In this document: positions 8,159 to 17,919 of the stretch, piece after piece
How positions within the stretch are numbered: position 1 is the first letter of the stretch
Layout: the number at the start of each line of letters is the position of its first letter
Origin: Arsukibacterium ikkense
Lineage (GTDB): Bacteria > Pseudomonadota > Gammaproteobacteria > Enterobacterales > Alteromonadaceae
Assembly (NCBI RefSeq): GCF_000987775.1
Contig: NZ_LAHO01000001.1
Location: forward strand, 62,001-126,000
Direction: 5' to 3'
Length of the DNA stretch: 64,000 nucleotides
The notes under the pieces: generated by a model
The model's database searches: none
What the model was told of the DNA's origin: nothing
Seen by the model: the letters and a program-made list of their open reading frames with translations, nothing else
Translations under genes and position numbers: made by a program

Positions 8159-11100
8159 ATGCCGCTGTTAAATCAATTATTTAAATACCTTAGTCTGGTA
8201 TGTGTTGTGCTTTTTATGGCGCAAGCGCAAGCCAATTATCTGGTCAGTGATGCCGGTGAGGCCGATGCCAATGGCATTTATCTGGAATACGCTACCCAAG
8301 ATGGGGTGCCGGCTTATCGTAAAGAAGGAGGTGCCCAGACCTGGTTTTTGTATCGTTGTGGCGGGATGTGGCTCATTGAACCTTTCGATTTCTGCCTGAG
8401 GATGAATTATTACGTTTTTAATGACCCCGATACCCCGCCAGCCACTGGCTGGAATGGCGGGCCCGGACCCGCACCAACCGTTGGCCCGGCTGGCCCATTG
8501 ATTGGCTTTAGCAGCAAAACCCTGTTTGAAAGCCTCAGCAACGATGGCCGTTTCCAGGACACCTTAACCCTAACGCACAACTTGCTGGATGGTGATGGTT
8601 TTACCGGCTTGGTGGGTGAAAACCTGCTGGCAACCGGCAAGGCTGCGCTTAGCAATTTACCAGCCGGCTTAAGCGCTACCCTGCATTTTGTTAGCAGCAG
8701 TGAGTTGGAACTGGTGTTAAGTGGTGCTGCTCTGGACAGCTCCCAGGCGGACAATGTCAGCAACCTTACGCTGCAATTTAGCAACAGCGCCTTTCTCAGC
8801 GGTGATGCCAGTGCCAATACCAATGCAGAGATTGCTGACTTAAGGCTGCAATTTCGTGATCTGCACAGGGTCGGGACAAGCGATCTTTATGCCAGCATCG
8901 CAGCTGCCGTCGCTGCAGCATCGCCATACGATATTCTGCAGCTGGCAGCAGAAACCTTTACTGAAAAAAATATCAATCTTACTAAAGCCTTGGTAATTGT
9001 TGGAGCCGGGGCTGAGCAAACCATCATTCAAGCAATGGCAACACCACAGTCAGAGCAAGGCCGTATTTTTTCTATTGGCAGTGGGGTGGCCGAAACCATT
9101 ATTGATGGTGTTACGCTTCGTAATGGCTATTTGACGGGACAATGTTGCGGCGGGGCCATTTTCGCGCAATCACCATTGCAGATCAATAACAGTCGTTTAA
9201 CCAACAACAGAGTTGAGAGCAATTCAATGTTTGCCGGTGGTGCCATATTCATGGGTTCTACGTTGACCATGAAAAATACGTTGGTTGATGGTAATTCCGG
9301 TCATCTAGCAAGCAGCGCTCGCGTTTTTGGTGGTGCCTTAGTCCTTAATTCCAGTGCGACAGCCATTTTGATCAATACCACTTTCACTGCCAACTCGATA
9401 ACAGCTGGAGTCTCTGGCACTGACACCCTGGGCGGTGCTATTGCTTTATATGTCACTTCATCACTCACTCTCATTAACTCTACCGTTACCGGTAACTCAT
9501 CGGCCGGTAATGGTGGCGGCATTGGACAGTTTGGAGCAGGTGGCTCGGTTAGCCTGGTAAATAGTATTGTTTCCGGCAATAACGCGGCGTTATCACCTGC
9601 GACGGCGGATCTGCATATAGACACGCTAACCGATTTAACGATAAGTCACTCTATTATTGGCTTTCGCACTGAAAGCAATGATGAGAGCATTGACAATCTC
9701 ATTACCGGTGATCCAATGCTGGCAGCCCTGGCTGACAATGGTGGTGCAAGCCACACATTTGCGCTGTTACCGGGTAGCCCCGCCATCAGTGCAGGCAGCA
9801 GTGATGCAGATGTGCCCAACAAAGATCAGCGCAGCTATTGGCGTCTTGGCGCTGTGGATATGGGGGCCTATCAGGCGAATGGCTTTATATTAACCTTCAA
9901 TGGCAATGGTGCCGATTCAGGCTCGCCGCCTTTGTATCAGGGGGCAGCCATGTATCCTGCCGAAAACACCCTCACCAAAGCAGATCATAGCTTTAGCGGC
10001 TGGAACACAGTGGCCGATGGCAGTGGTGTCGCCTATGCTGCCGGGGCTGCGATTACACCCCAAGCAGGCACTTTCACGTTGTATGCTCAGTGGCAGTCTG
10101 CTCTGATGCAATACGTTGTCACTACCCAATCTGAAAACGGTACTTTGGTTTGTACGCCTAATCCGGCGGATGCAGGCAGTGCGGTGAGTTGCCAGGCACA
10201 GGCCAATGAGGGTTTTACCTTTATTGGTTTTAGCGGTGATTGCAGCGATTATCAATGTCAGTTTGCGGCCATTGATGCCAATAAAACAGTCACAGCACAT
10301 TACAACGTAAACAATTATACGCTAAGTTTTGACAGCGCCGGAGGTTCAGCAGTCACTTCGGCCAGCTATGGCTTTGGGGCTACAGTGACTACGCCAGCCG
10401 CACCAACCCGTGAAGGCTATACCTTTGCCGGTTGGACGCCGGCGTTACCGGCCAGCATGCCAGCAAATAATATCAGTGTTACCGCACAGTGGAACGTTAA
10501 TACCTACAGCGTCAGTTTTGACAGCGCCGGAGGTTCAGCGGTGGCGTCGGCCAGCTATGGCTTTGGGGCTGCAGTGACTACGCCAGCCGCACCAACCCGT
10601 GAAGGCTATACCTTTGCCGGTTGGACCCCGGCGTTACCGGCCACCATGCCGGCCAATGATGTTACTTTGGTAGCGCAGTGGGATCTCAATATCTACAGAG
10701 TTCGGTTTATCGATTGGGATGATAGTGTGCTGCAACAGCTGATGGTAGAGCATGGCCAATCTGCGGTGATACCCGTATTGCCAGAGCGCACCGGTTACCA
10801 TTTCACTGGTTGGGATCAAAATCTCTCGCCGATAACGCAAGATATAGATGTCAGAGCGCTGTATGAAGAGCTGGCCTTTACCGTTTCTGTCAATTTAACC
10901 GGCGCAGCGCAAGTGACACCGGCCAGCCAAACAGTGCTCTATGGTAGAACCGCAGCCTTTGCTGTGTTATTAGAAAATGAAACAGATGTGGTGGTGGTGT
11001 CGGGTAGCTGTGCGGCGAGTTATGCTGCTGGGAGCATAAACACCGCTGAGGTCTTTGCCGACTGTGAACTGCAAGTGCTGATATACGATCCTGTGGTGAT

Positions 11101-13048
11101 TGAGGCTGATAATCTGGATGCGGGCCCCATTAATCAGCTACGCCGCTTCAGCGTCTTAAGTGGTAGTGGTGATCAACGTTTGCTCGAAGCAGATCTGATG
11201 CGTTCAGGTCGTGTGGCGGTGCTGACAGAAGATGAGACGCTGAGTGTGCTGACACAACTAGCTGATGGCAGCTACCAGTTTGTTGCTAACAAAACAGGGC
11301 GCTATATTTTCCGGTTTGTTGATGAAAACAGTGGCGAACTGGTGGAAATCAGCTTTGATATCATGCCCTATCTGGCCTTTACCTCAAGCCGACAGCAAGT
11401 GGAACCTGAAATAACGTCAACAGTGGCTTTATGGTTAAGTGATGAACCTATTGAGTACCCGGTAACTGCCGACTTTGCTGTGTCAAATGCAGAATTATCT
11501 ACCCTGCAGTTAAGGATAGACAGTGAACATCAACTGCAACGCTCTTACAGTGTGCAAAGCCTGGCTGAAGGGGCGAGTATTGTAATCAAAGCAGAAACAG
11601 TACTGAACGCTTTGGTTGGGTCACCGAATAACCATCAGTTGGTGTTGGTTGATCAACCTTTAGCACTGGCCATTTCAGCAAAAGTTACTCAGCAGGATAC
11701 TGATACTCTGGTAATAAGCCGGCGTAATGGCCGTGTTGATTTGGCGGCTACAGAGCTTAACAATGTTGCAGCAACATATAGCTGGACTGCTGCAGATTTA
11801 ACCTTAAATGTTTCGGCAGCTAACGCCTGGTTTGAACCGTTAAATATTGATACCGGTACCTATCAGATCCTTGTACACGCAACTGACGGTCGCCGCGATG
11901 GGCAATATCAGTTGCAATTAAGGATTATTGATGATTGTCCTTATCAGAGTTGCTATTCGGTGTCCGGGATCCCTGCAGAGGTCAATCCCTTTAGCCATAC
12001 CAAAAACCGTTTACCTGTTTGCCCTGCAGCTCTTGAGGAAGTAACGCGGGTTGACAACTGTCAAGGACAGGGACTGATGTATATAGAAGTGCCAAGTCTG
12101 TATACGCTGGCTTTAGGGCTTTACGCTGGTGATGTTTCCTGGAGTAGCAAGCAGTTTAGTGTTGCGCTGAATGATGGTTCTTTAAATGATACAGGCTTTG
12201 CCCAAATAGGCTTTATGGTGAATCTGGACATCCTGGATTTGCAGGTGCCGGGTGAGTCAGTACCAGTGATGCTGCCGTTGCCGATTGGTACCACTATCCC
12301 CGCGAATGCGGTATGGCGTAAATTTACTAATATGCAGTGGCATGACTTTGTCGAAGATGCCAACAACCAAGTACAGTCAGCCGCCCGGGCTGCAATGGGT
12401 CAGTGCCCGGTAGTATCTTCAGATGTGTGGGAAGAGGGGATAATTGCAGGCTATGACTGTATTCGTTTGGTCATTGAAGACGGTGGCCCGAATGATGACG
12501 ATAGCCGGGCTAATGGCGTGATTCGTGACCCAGGTGTCTTGGCTGTGCGCAATAGCTACACCTTAACCTTTGACAGTAATAGTGGCAGTGCTATTGCACC
12601 TGTTACCCAGCTGTATGGCAGTGAGTTGGACATAGCAGCACCTTTACGGCAAGGTTATAGCTTCATAGGTTGGTCACCGGCACTGCCGGCAACGATGCCT
12701 GAGCAAGACCTGACATTAGTGGCGCAGTGGCAAATTAATCAGTATCAAATCCGGTTTGATACGGCCGGTGGCCAGGCGCTTGCACCTATTACTCTGAACT
12801 TTGGTAGTGGCATAAATGTCCCTACGCCAGTGCGTCAGGGTTATACCTTTACAGGGTGGAACCCGATATTACCTCAATCCATGCCAGCACAGGATCTTCA
12901 GGTCACGGCACAGTGGGATAAAAGCAGTGTGGTGGTTAAATCCAGCGGCGGTTCAATGCAAATGTTCTGGTTGTGCGGCTTGCTGATATTAACTGTCAGG
13001 CGTTATGTAAAAACAACGCAACTCAACCATGAAAATTGCGGATGGTAA
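8159..13048 (+). CDS. Giant exported beta-helix/InlB-type repeat surface protein with GlyGly-CTERM-like tail
   Basis: This 1629-residue protein is not recognisable as a named gene. The signal peptide ends AQAQA (residue 25). Residues about 240-570 are a right-handed beta-helix: repeated GGAIF, INNSRLTNN and LINSTVTGNSS turns ending in a choice-of-anchor-Q-like block (LLPGSPAISAGSSD, GAVDMGAYQ). Residues about 575-900 hold InlB/Flg_new (Listeria-Bacteroides) repeats with the REGYTFAGWTPALP core, followed by about 560 residues of divergent beta-rich sequence. Two more repeats lie at about 1465-1585. The C-terminus is GGSM (1597-1600), a hydrophobic segment and RR, the layout of a GlyGly-CTERM rhombosortase signal, but with an extra 13-residue tail. 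GGAG precedes the ATG. Adhesion or matrix binding is plausible but inferred. It splits the usual fldB-xerD junction. Confidence 0.8.
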   Translation: MPLLNQLFKYLSLVCVVLFMAQAQANYLVSDAGEADANGIYLEYATQDGVPAYRKEGGAQTWFLYRCGGMWLIEPFDFCLRMNYYVFNDPDTPPATGWNGGPGPAPTVGPAGPLIGFSSKTLFESLSNDGRFQDTLTLTHNLLDGDGFTGLVGENLLATGKAALSNLPAGLSATLHFVSSSELELVLSGAALDSSQADNVSNLTLQFSNSAFLSGDASANTNAEIADLRLQFRDLHRVGTSDLYASIAAAVAAASPYDILQLAAETFTEKNINLTKALVIVGAGAEQTIIQAMATPQSEQGRIFSIGSGVAETIIDGVTLRNGYLTGQCCGGAIFAQSPLQINNSRLTNNRVESNSMFAGGAIFMGSTLTMKNTLVDGNSGHLASSARVFGGALVLNSSATAILINTTFTANSITAGVSGTDTLGGAIALYVTSSLTLINSTVTGNSSAGNGGGIGQFGAGGSVSLVNSIVSGNNAALSPATADLHIDTLTDLTISHSIIGFRTESNDESIDNLITGDPMLAALADNGGASHTFALLPGSPAISAGSSDADVPNKDQRSYWRLGAVDMGAYQANGFILTFNGNGADSGSPPLYQGAAMYPAENTLTKADHSFSGWNTVADGSGVAYAAGAAITPQAGTFTLYAQWQSALMQYVVTTQSENGTLVCTPNPADAGSAVSCQAQANEGFTFIGFSGDCSDYQCQFAAIDANKTVTAHYNVNNYTLSFDSAGGSAVTSASYGFGATVTTPAAPTREGYTFAGWTPALPASMPANNISVTAQWNVNTYSVSFDSAGGSAVASASYGFGAAVTTPAAPTREGYTFAGWTPALPATMPANDVTLVAQWDLNIYRVRFIDWDDSVLQQLMVEHGQSAVIPVLPERTGYHFTGWDQNLSPITQDIDVRALYEELAFTVSVNLTGAAQVTPASQTVLYGRTAAFAVLLENETDVVVVSGSCAASYAAGSINTAEVFADCELQVLIYDPVVIEADNLDAGPINQLRRFSVLSGSGDQRLLEADLMRSGRVAVLTEDETLSVLTQLADGSYQFVANKTGRYIFRFVDENSGELVEISFDIMPYLAFTSSRQQVEPEITSTVALWLSDEPIEYPVTADFAVSNAELSTLQLRIDSEHQLQRSYSVQSLAEGASIVIKAETVLNALVGSPNNHQLVLVDQPLALAISAKVTQQDTDTLVISRRNGRVDLAATELNNVAATYSWTAADLTLNVSAANAWFEPLNIDTGTYQILVHATDGRRDGQYQLQLRIIDDCPYQSCYSVSGIPAEVNPFSHTKNRLPVCPAALEEVTRVDNCQGQGLMYIEVPSLYTLALGLYAGDVSWSSKQFSVALNDGSLNDTGFAQIGFMVNLDILDLQVPGESVPVMLPLPIGTTIPANAVWRKFTNMQWHDFVEDANNQVQSAARAAMGQCPVVSSDVWEEGIIAGYDCIRLVIEDGGPNDDDSRANGVIRDPGVLAVRNSYTLTFDSNSGSAIAPVTQLYGSELDIAAPLRQGYSFIGWSPALPATMPEQDLTLVAQWQINQYQIRFDTAGGQALAPITLNFGSGINVPTPVRQGYTFTGWNPILPQSMPAQDLQVTAQWDKSSVVVKSSGGSMQMFWLCGLLILTVRRYVKTTQLNHENCGW
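10331..10708 (+). repeat. Tandem 189 bp near-identical repeat inside the surface-protein gene
   Basis: Two copies (from 10331 and 10520) are almost identical at DNA level over most of their length, sharing GACAGCGCCGGAGGTTCAGC at the start and the stretch encoding PTREGYTFAGWTPALPA. The period is 63 codons. Flanking units of the same protein fold are far more diverged, so this is a recent in-frame duplication or gene-conversion event, able to vary in copy number. Confidence 0.85.
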
Positions 13049-13119
13049 TGTGGCTTGACTGCTAGCTTCAGCTGACAGTTGAGTGCCGCGCATGGTTTTG
13101 CAGCCTGAGTTCGGGTAAC

Positions 13120-14079
13120 ATGTCACCATATTTTACTTTGCTGCTCAACATGACTACTGACCACTACGACGCTCATTTTGCCACGGTTTCTGCTGCCGAC
13201 GCTGACCTGATTAGCCAGTTCTTAGACCAGCTTTGGCTGGAAAAAGACGTTAGCCCGCATACGCTTAGCGCATACGGTAGCGATCTCAGCCTGTTTGCCC
13301 GCTTTGTCGCCAAAGAACAACAGCAGTTGCTGACCGTTGACAGTCAGCTGATCAACCAATTTTTAGCCATGCGTTACCAGCAGCTCGTTAGCCCGCGCAG
13401 CAGCTCGCGGATGCTTAGTAGCCTGCGGCGTTTTTACCGGCATTATCATAAAGCCGGCCGTTGTGCCGCCAACCCGGTAACCGAACTGGTTAACCCGAAA
13501 ATCGGCCGCAGCTTACCGAAAACCCTATCTGAGCAAGACGTAGAAGCGCTGTTACAGGCGCCCGATTGCAATGAGCTGATCCAGTTTCGTGATAAAGCCA
13601 TGCTCGAGCTGTTATATGCTTGTGGTTTACGGGTAACCGAGCTGATTAGCCTGACCTTGCAACAGGTGAGTATTAACCAGGGCGTATTGCGGGTGCTGGG
13701 CAAGGGCAGTAAAGAGCGGCTGGTGCCGATGGGCGAAGAGGCACAAGACTGGCTAAGCCGCTATTTGCGCCAGGCCCGGGCCGATTTAGTAAAAGGTGAC
13801 AGTAATTTAGTGTTTGCCAGCAGCCGCGGCAGCCAGATGACCCGGCAAACTTTCTGGCACCGGATTAAGTTTTATGCGAAAGTAGCGGGCATTCAGGCTG
13901 AGCTGTCACCGCATACCCTGCGCCATGCTTTTGCTACCCATTTACTGAACCACGGTGCCGATTTGCGGGTAGTACAAATGCTGCTGGGGCACAGTGATTT
14001 ATCAACAACGCAAATATATACCCATGTAGCCCAGGCACGCTTGCAACGGCTGCATCAACAACATCACCCGCGTGGCTAA
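13120..14079 (+). CDS. xerD: Site-specific tyrosine recombinase XerD
   Basis: XerD acts with XerC at dif, under FtsK control, to resolve chromosome dimers. Catalytic residues in this numbering are R171 (CGLRVTELISL), K195 (GKGSKERLVP), H265 and R268 (SPHTLRHAFATHLL), H291 (LLGHSDLSTTQ) and Y300 (nucleophile). The C-terminal HQQHHPRG matches E. coli XerD. Length of 319 exceeds the usual 298; the extra residues are N-terminal, and the internal ATG at 13150 would give 309. Neither start has a convincing SD, so the start is uncertain. It heads the xerD-dsbC-recJ-prfB-lysS block conserved in Gammaproteobacteria. Confidence 0.95.
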   Translation: MSPYFTLLLNMTTDHYDAHFATVSAADADLISQFLDQLWLEKDVSPHTLSAYGSDLSLFARFVAKEQQQLLTVDSQLINQFLAMRYQQLVSPRSSSRMLSSLRRFYRHYHKAGRCAANPVTELVNPKIGRSLPKTLSEQDVEALLQAPDCNELIQFRDKAMLELLYACGLRVTELISLTLQQVSINQGVLRVLGKGSKERLVPMGEEAQDWLSRYLRQARADLVKGDSNLVFASSRGSQMTRQTFWHRIKFYAKVAGIQAELSPHTLRHAFATHLLNHGADLRVVQMLLGHSDLSTTQIYTHVAQARLQRLHQQHHPRG

Positions 14080-14111
14080 CATTATCGTGGTTGCGCTAAA
14101 TAGGAAGAGTT

Positions 14112-14846
14112 ATGAAAAACTGGTTTTCAGGTGCCCTTAGTATCGGCGTGTTCAGCTTCAGTGTCGCTATCAGTGGCAGTGTTATCGCCCAGCAAACGGC
14201 TGACGCTCCCGAGCTTGCTGACATTTCGCAAAGCCTGGCCCCGTTGGGCTTGCAGGTCAACGCCGTTGCCAATAGCCCGATGCCGGGCTTATTGCAGGTA
14301 TTTACCCAGCGCGGCTTATTTTTTACCAGCAGTGATGGCCGTTTTTTTATTGAAGGCAATGTGTACGATTTGCAACAAGCTGAACTGGTAAACGATGTGC
14401 AGATGCGCAGCTACATCAACCAGCAAATGCCGTCGTTAGCCGGCAGTTACATTGAATACAAAGCCAAAGACGAAAAACATGTGGTGTACGCCTTTACCGA
14501 TCCCAGCTGCGGCTATTGTCAGAAACTGCATAATGAAATGAAAGATTATAATAATGCCGGTATTACCATTCGTTATCTGGCCTTTCCGCGTGGCGGCCTG
14601 AACAGCAAAACGGCGCTGGAAATGCAGCACTTATGGTGTGCACGTGATCAGCGAAAAGCCATGGACACAGCTAAAGATAACAAGCGTAACCCGCCGGCAA
14701 TGTGCGAAAACCCGGTGAAAAAACATTATGAGCTGGGTCAGTCATTTGGCATCAATGGCACGCCGGCGTTAATTCTGGCCAGTGGCCGGATTATTCCCGG
14801 TTATCAGCCTGCGGCCGGCTTACTGAATCAGTTACAAGCTAACTAA
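14112..14846 (+). CDS. dsbC: Periplasmic disulfide isomerase DsbC
   Basis: DsbC isomerises wrong disulfides in the periplasm and is kept reduced by DsbD. The signal peptide covers roughly residues 1-26. An N-terminal dimerisation domain (to about 100) precedes the thioredoxin domain with active site CGYC (C133, C136) and the cis-Pro loop GTPAL. A second Cys pair (WC and MC near 176 and 199) matches the structural disulfide of the family. AGGAAG lies just upstream of the ATG. The short gap after xerD and the conserved order suggest co-transcription. Confidence 0.94.
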   Translation: MKNWFSGALSIGVFSFSVAISGSVIAQQTADAPELADISQSLAPLGLQVNAVANSPMPGLLQVFTQRGLFFTSSDGRFFIEGNVYDLQQAELVNDVQMRSYINQQMPSLAGSYIEYKAKDEKHVVYAFTDPSCGYCQKLHNEMKDYNNAGITIRYLAFPRGGLNSKTALEMQHLWCARDQRKAMDTAKDNKRNPPAMCENPVKKHYELGQSFGINGTPALILASGRIIPGYQPAAGLLNQLQAN

Positions 14847-14917
14847 GCCGCCGTTTCGGTTCACCCGCTCAGGGCTGAGCTAGCATTATCAGTTGGATTA
14901 CAAAGCAGGTATCAGGC

Positions 14918-16648
14918 GTGCAGTTAAAACACATAAGCCGGCGTGAGCCGCTAACCGATAAGGTTATTGCCGAGCACCTGCATCCGGTGCTGCGCCGGTT
15001 ATACCAGAACCGTGGCATCAGCAGCAGCGCAGAGCTGGAGCGGGGAGCGGCCAGTTTGTTAGCCTTTAACCAGTTAAAAGGCATTAGCGAGGCGGTACAG
15101 TTATTAGTTACCGCGCTGCAACAGCAGCAGCATATCGTGATCGTCGGCGATTTCGATGCCGACGGCGCCACCAGTACCGCAGTGCTGATGGCCGGCTTAA
15201 AAGCTTTTGGTTTTAAATACCTTGAATATATGGTGCCTAACCGCTTTGAGTACGGCTACGGCCTGACCCCGGAACTGGCCGAATTGGTGGTGGCGCAGGG
15301 CGCCGAGCTGATTATTACCGTGGATAACGGTATCTCGGCGGTGGAAGGGGTGGCCCTGGCTAAAAAAGCCGGAGTAAAGGTGTTAGTCACCGATCATCAT
15401 TTAGCCGGCAACACCCTGCCCAATGCCGATGCTATTGTTAACCCGAATCAGCCTGGCTGTGCTTTTCCCAGCAAAGCGCTGGCTGGCGTTGGCGTGGCAT
15501 TTTATCTGTTAATGGCGCTGCGCGCCGGTCTGCGCGAGCTGCAGCATTTTACCGATAAAGGCCTGAGCGAGCCTAATATTGCCGAGCTGCTGGATTTAGT
15601 GGCGCTGGGTACCGTGGCCGATGTGGTGCCACTGGATACCAATAACCGCATTTTAGTGCATCAGGGCTTAATGCGTATTCGCAGTGGCAAATGCCGGCCG
15701 GGCATTCAGGCACTGATTGATGTGGCTAATCGTCGTGCTGAAAAACTCACTGCCAGCGACTTTGGCTTTTCGCTGGCCCCCAGGTTAAATGCCGCAGGCC
15801 GGCTGGATGATATGGCGCTGGGCATAAGTTGCCTGCTGGCCCCTGAGCTGGGCTTAGCCCGTCAGTATGCCGCTGAGCTGGATGCATTAAATGTCGAACG
15901 ACGCGCCATCGAGCAAAGCATGCAGCTGGAAGCGCAGGCCTTTTTAAGCAAGTTATCCTTTGATGGCAGCAGCCTGCCGGAATGTTTATGTTTGTACCGC
16001 AGCGACTGGCACCAGGGAGTGATTGGTATTTTAGCCGGCCGCATTAAAGAGCAGTTTCACCGGCCAACCATAGTGTTTGCCGAGGGTGACAACGGCGAGT
16101 TAAAAGGCTCGGCCCGCTCGATTCCGGGCTTGCATATCCGCGATTTACTGGAAGAAATTGCCTGCCAGTACCCGGGGCTGATTAAAAAATTTGGTGGCCA
16201 TGCCATGGCCGCTGGTTTAACGATTGCGGCCGAGCGGTTGGAGACTTTCCAACTGGCGCTGAGCCTCACCGCTAAAAAACATTTAACGGCAGAGCAGCTA
16301 ACCGCAGTGATCTACAGCGATGGCGAGCTGGACACACAGTGTTTTGATATTGGTTTTGCTCAGCTGCTGCAAAATGCCGGCCCCTGGGGCCAGGCCTTTC
16401 CGGAGCCGGTATTTGATGGTGAATTTAGCTTAATCAGTCAGAAAATGCTGGCCGAGCGCCACCTGAAGCTGATGTTGCAGGGGCCAAATGGCCTGTTGAT
16501 TGATGCGATCTGGTTTAATGCCGACAATAAAACCTGGCCGGATGTAAACGTAAAAAAGGTACACCTGGCTTATCAACTGGATATAAATGAATATCGCGAT
16601 CAGCAAAATCTGCAACTGATTGTGCGCCATATGACGGCAATAGCCTGA
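14918..16648 (+). CDS. recJ: Single-stranded-DNA-specific exonuclease RecJ
   Basis: RecJ is a 5'-3' ssDNA exonuclease of the DHH phosphoesterase family, active in RecF-pathway recombination and mismatch repair. Motifs are VGDFDADGATST (motif I), TVDNGIS, VTDHH (DHH, motif III) and GGHAMAAG in the DHHA1 domain, with an OB-like C-terminus. Length of 576 is essentially that of E. coli (577). The start is GTG with only a weak upstream AGGT; the next candidates would truncate the conserved N-terminus. It lies between dsbC and prfB, as expected. Confidence 0.94.
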   Translation: MQLKHISRREPLTDKVIAEHLHPVLRRLYQNRGISSSAELERGAASLLAFNQLKGISEAVQLLVTALQQQQHIVIVGDFDADGATSTAVLMAGLKAFGFKYLEYMVPNRFEYGYGLTPELAELVVAQGAELIITVDNGISAVEGVALAKKAGVKVLVTDHHLAGNTLPNADAIVNPNQPGCAFPSKALAGVGVAFYLLMALRAGLRELQHFTDKGLSEPNIAELLDLVALGTVADVVPLDTNNRILVHQGLMRIRSGKCRPGIQALIDVANRRAEKLTASDFGFSLAPRLNAAGRLDDMALGISCLLAPELGLARQYAAELDALNVERRAIEQSMQLEAQAFLSKLSFDGSSLPECLCLYRSDWHQGVIGILAGRIKEQFHRPTIVFAEGDNGELKGSARSIPGLHIRDLLEEIACQYPGLIKKFGGHAMAAGLTIAAERLETFQLALSLTAKKHLTAEQLTAVIYSDGELDTQCFDIGFAQLLQNAGPWGQAFPEPVFDGEFSLISQKMLAERHLKLMLQGPNGLLIDAIWFNADNKTWPDVNVKKVHLAYQLDINEYRDQQNLQLIVRHMTAIA

Positions 16649-16733
16649 CAGCATTCAACTGCTGCCACGGCGCTGGCAACGTCGCTTTTTAAAAATCATC
16701 AATAGATGGCTGCACTGCCAGCCATATCTTTGC

Positions 16734-16739
16734 TATAAT
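16734..16739 (+). promoter_or_regulatory. Probable -10 element of the prfB promoter
   Basis: A perfect TATAAT, preceded by TG with one intervening base (extended -10 form TGCTATAAT), lies about 40 bases ahead of the prfB start. No good -35 is visible at 17 bp. A small inverted repeat (ATGGCTG/CAGCCAT, 16706-16725) lies just upstream. Confidence 0.5.
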
Positions 16740-16781
16740 CCGCAACAATTTTTTCGACCGTTTTAAGGCCTGAGATAACCC

Positions 16782-17880
16782 ATGTTTGAAGTGAATCCGG
16801 TAAACAACAGCATTAAAGATCTGACTGAACGCACTAATGTGCTTCGGGGGTATCTTTGACTATGATGGCAGAAAAGAGCGTTTAGAAGAAGTTAGCCGCG
16901 AACTGGAAGACTCAAACGTCTGGAATAACCCGGAGAAAGCCCAGGCGCTCGGTAAAGAGCGCTCAGCGCTGGAGCAAGTGGTTGGCACTATAGACCGGCT
17001 GGATCAAGGCCTGGAGGATGTGGCCGGCCTGATAGAACTGGCGCTGGAAGCTGAAGACGAAGATACCTTTGAAGAAGCGAAAACCGAATTAGCCGATTTA
17101 GAAAAGCAGTTGGCATTGCTGGAATTTCGCCGCATGTTCTCGGGTAAAAATGATCAGAACCATTGTTACCTGGATATTCAGGCCGGTTCGGGCGGCACCG
17201 AAGCGCAAGACTGGGCCAGCATGCTGATGCGGATGTACCTGCGCTGGGGCGAAGATAAAGGCTTTAAACCTGAACTGTACGAAGTGACCGATGGCGATGT
17301 CGCCGGCATTAAAGGCTGTACCATTAAATTCAGCGGTGACTATGCCTATGGCTGGCTGCGCACCGAAACCGGCGTGCACCGGCTGGTACGCAAAAGCCCG
17401 TTTGACTCGGGTAACCGCCGTCATACGTCTTTTGCTTCAGTGTTTGTGGCACCGGAAATCGACGACGATATTGAAATTGACATTAACCCGGCGGATTTAC
17501 GCATTGATACCTACCGCGCCTCAGGCGCCGGTGGTCAGCACGTTAACCGTACTGATTCTGCCGTGCGGATCACCCACTTGCCAACCAATATCGTGGTGCA
17601 ATGTCAGAACGATCGCTCGCAGCATAAAAACCGCGACAACGCCTATAAGCAACTGCGCGCCAAGCTATACGAGTTTGAACTGCAAAAGCAGAATGCCGAA
17701 AAGCAGGCGCTGGAAGATACCAAGTCTGATATCGGCTGGGGCAGCCAAATCCGCTCTTATGTGCTGGATGACTCGCGGATTAAAGATTTGCGTACCGGCA
17801 TTGAAACCCGCAATACTCAGGCGGTGCTGGACGGCAACCTCGACAAGTTTATTGAAGCCAGCCTAAAAGCCGGTTTGTAA
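16782..17880 (+). CDS. prfB: Peptide chain release factor 2 (programmed +1 frameshift)
   Basis: RF2 terminates translation at UGA and UAA. The gene starts at the ATG at 16782, reads 25 codons to an in-frame TGA (16857-16859), and then continues in the +1 frame to the stop at 17880. The slip occurs at CTT TGA C, giving L25-D26 and a 365-residue product, exactly the E. coli length. The stop-codon recognition motif SPF (RKSPFDSG) and the peptidyl-hydrolysis motif GGQ (SGAGGQHVN) are in the downstream frame. The in-frame ATG-less stretch before the slip means any annotation starting near 16837 would be wrong. RF2 scarcity favours the slip, so the protein controls its own synthesis. It sits 5' of lysS as in E. 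coli. Confidence 0.96.
16842..16860 (+). promoter_or_regulatory. RF2 programmed frameshift site
   Basis: An internal SD-like GGGGG run lies just before TATCTTTGAC, the classical slip site: CTT then TGA followed by C, a poor termination context. The E. coli site has AGGGGG; here the first base is C, leaving the G-run to pair with 16S rRNA. Confidence 0.93.
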
Positions 17881-17919
17881 TCATTACTTTAACTTTCTCT
17901 CTCAATCAGGAAAAGCACC

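Noticed and set aside
16837-17880. prfB as a single ORF starting at a codon near 16837
   Set aside because: The true gene starts at 16782 and uses a +1 frameshift at CTTTGAC; the start near 16837 lies in the frameshift leader and has no RBS.
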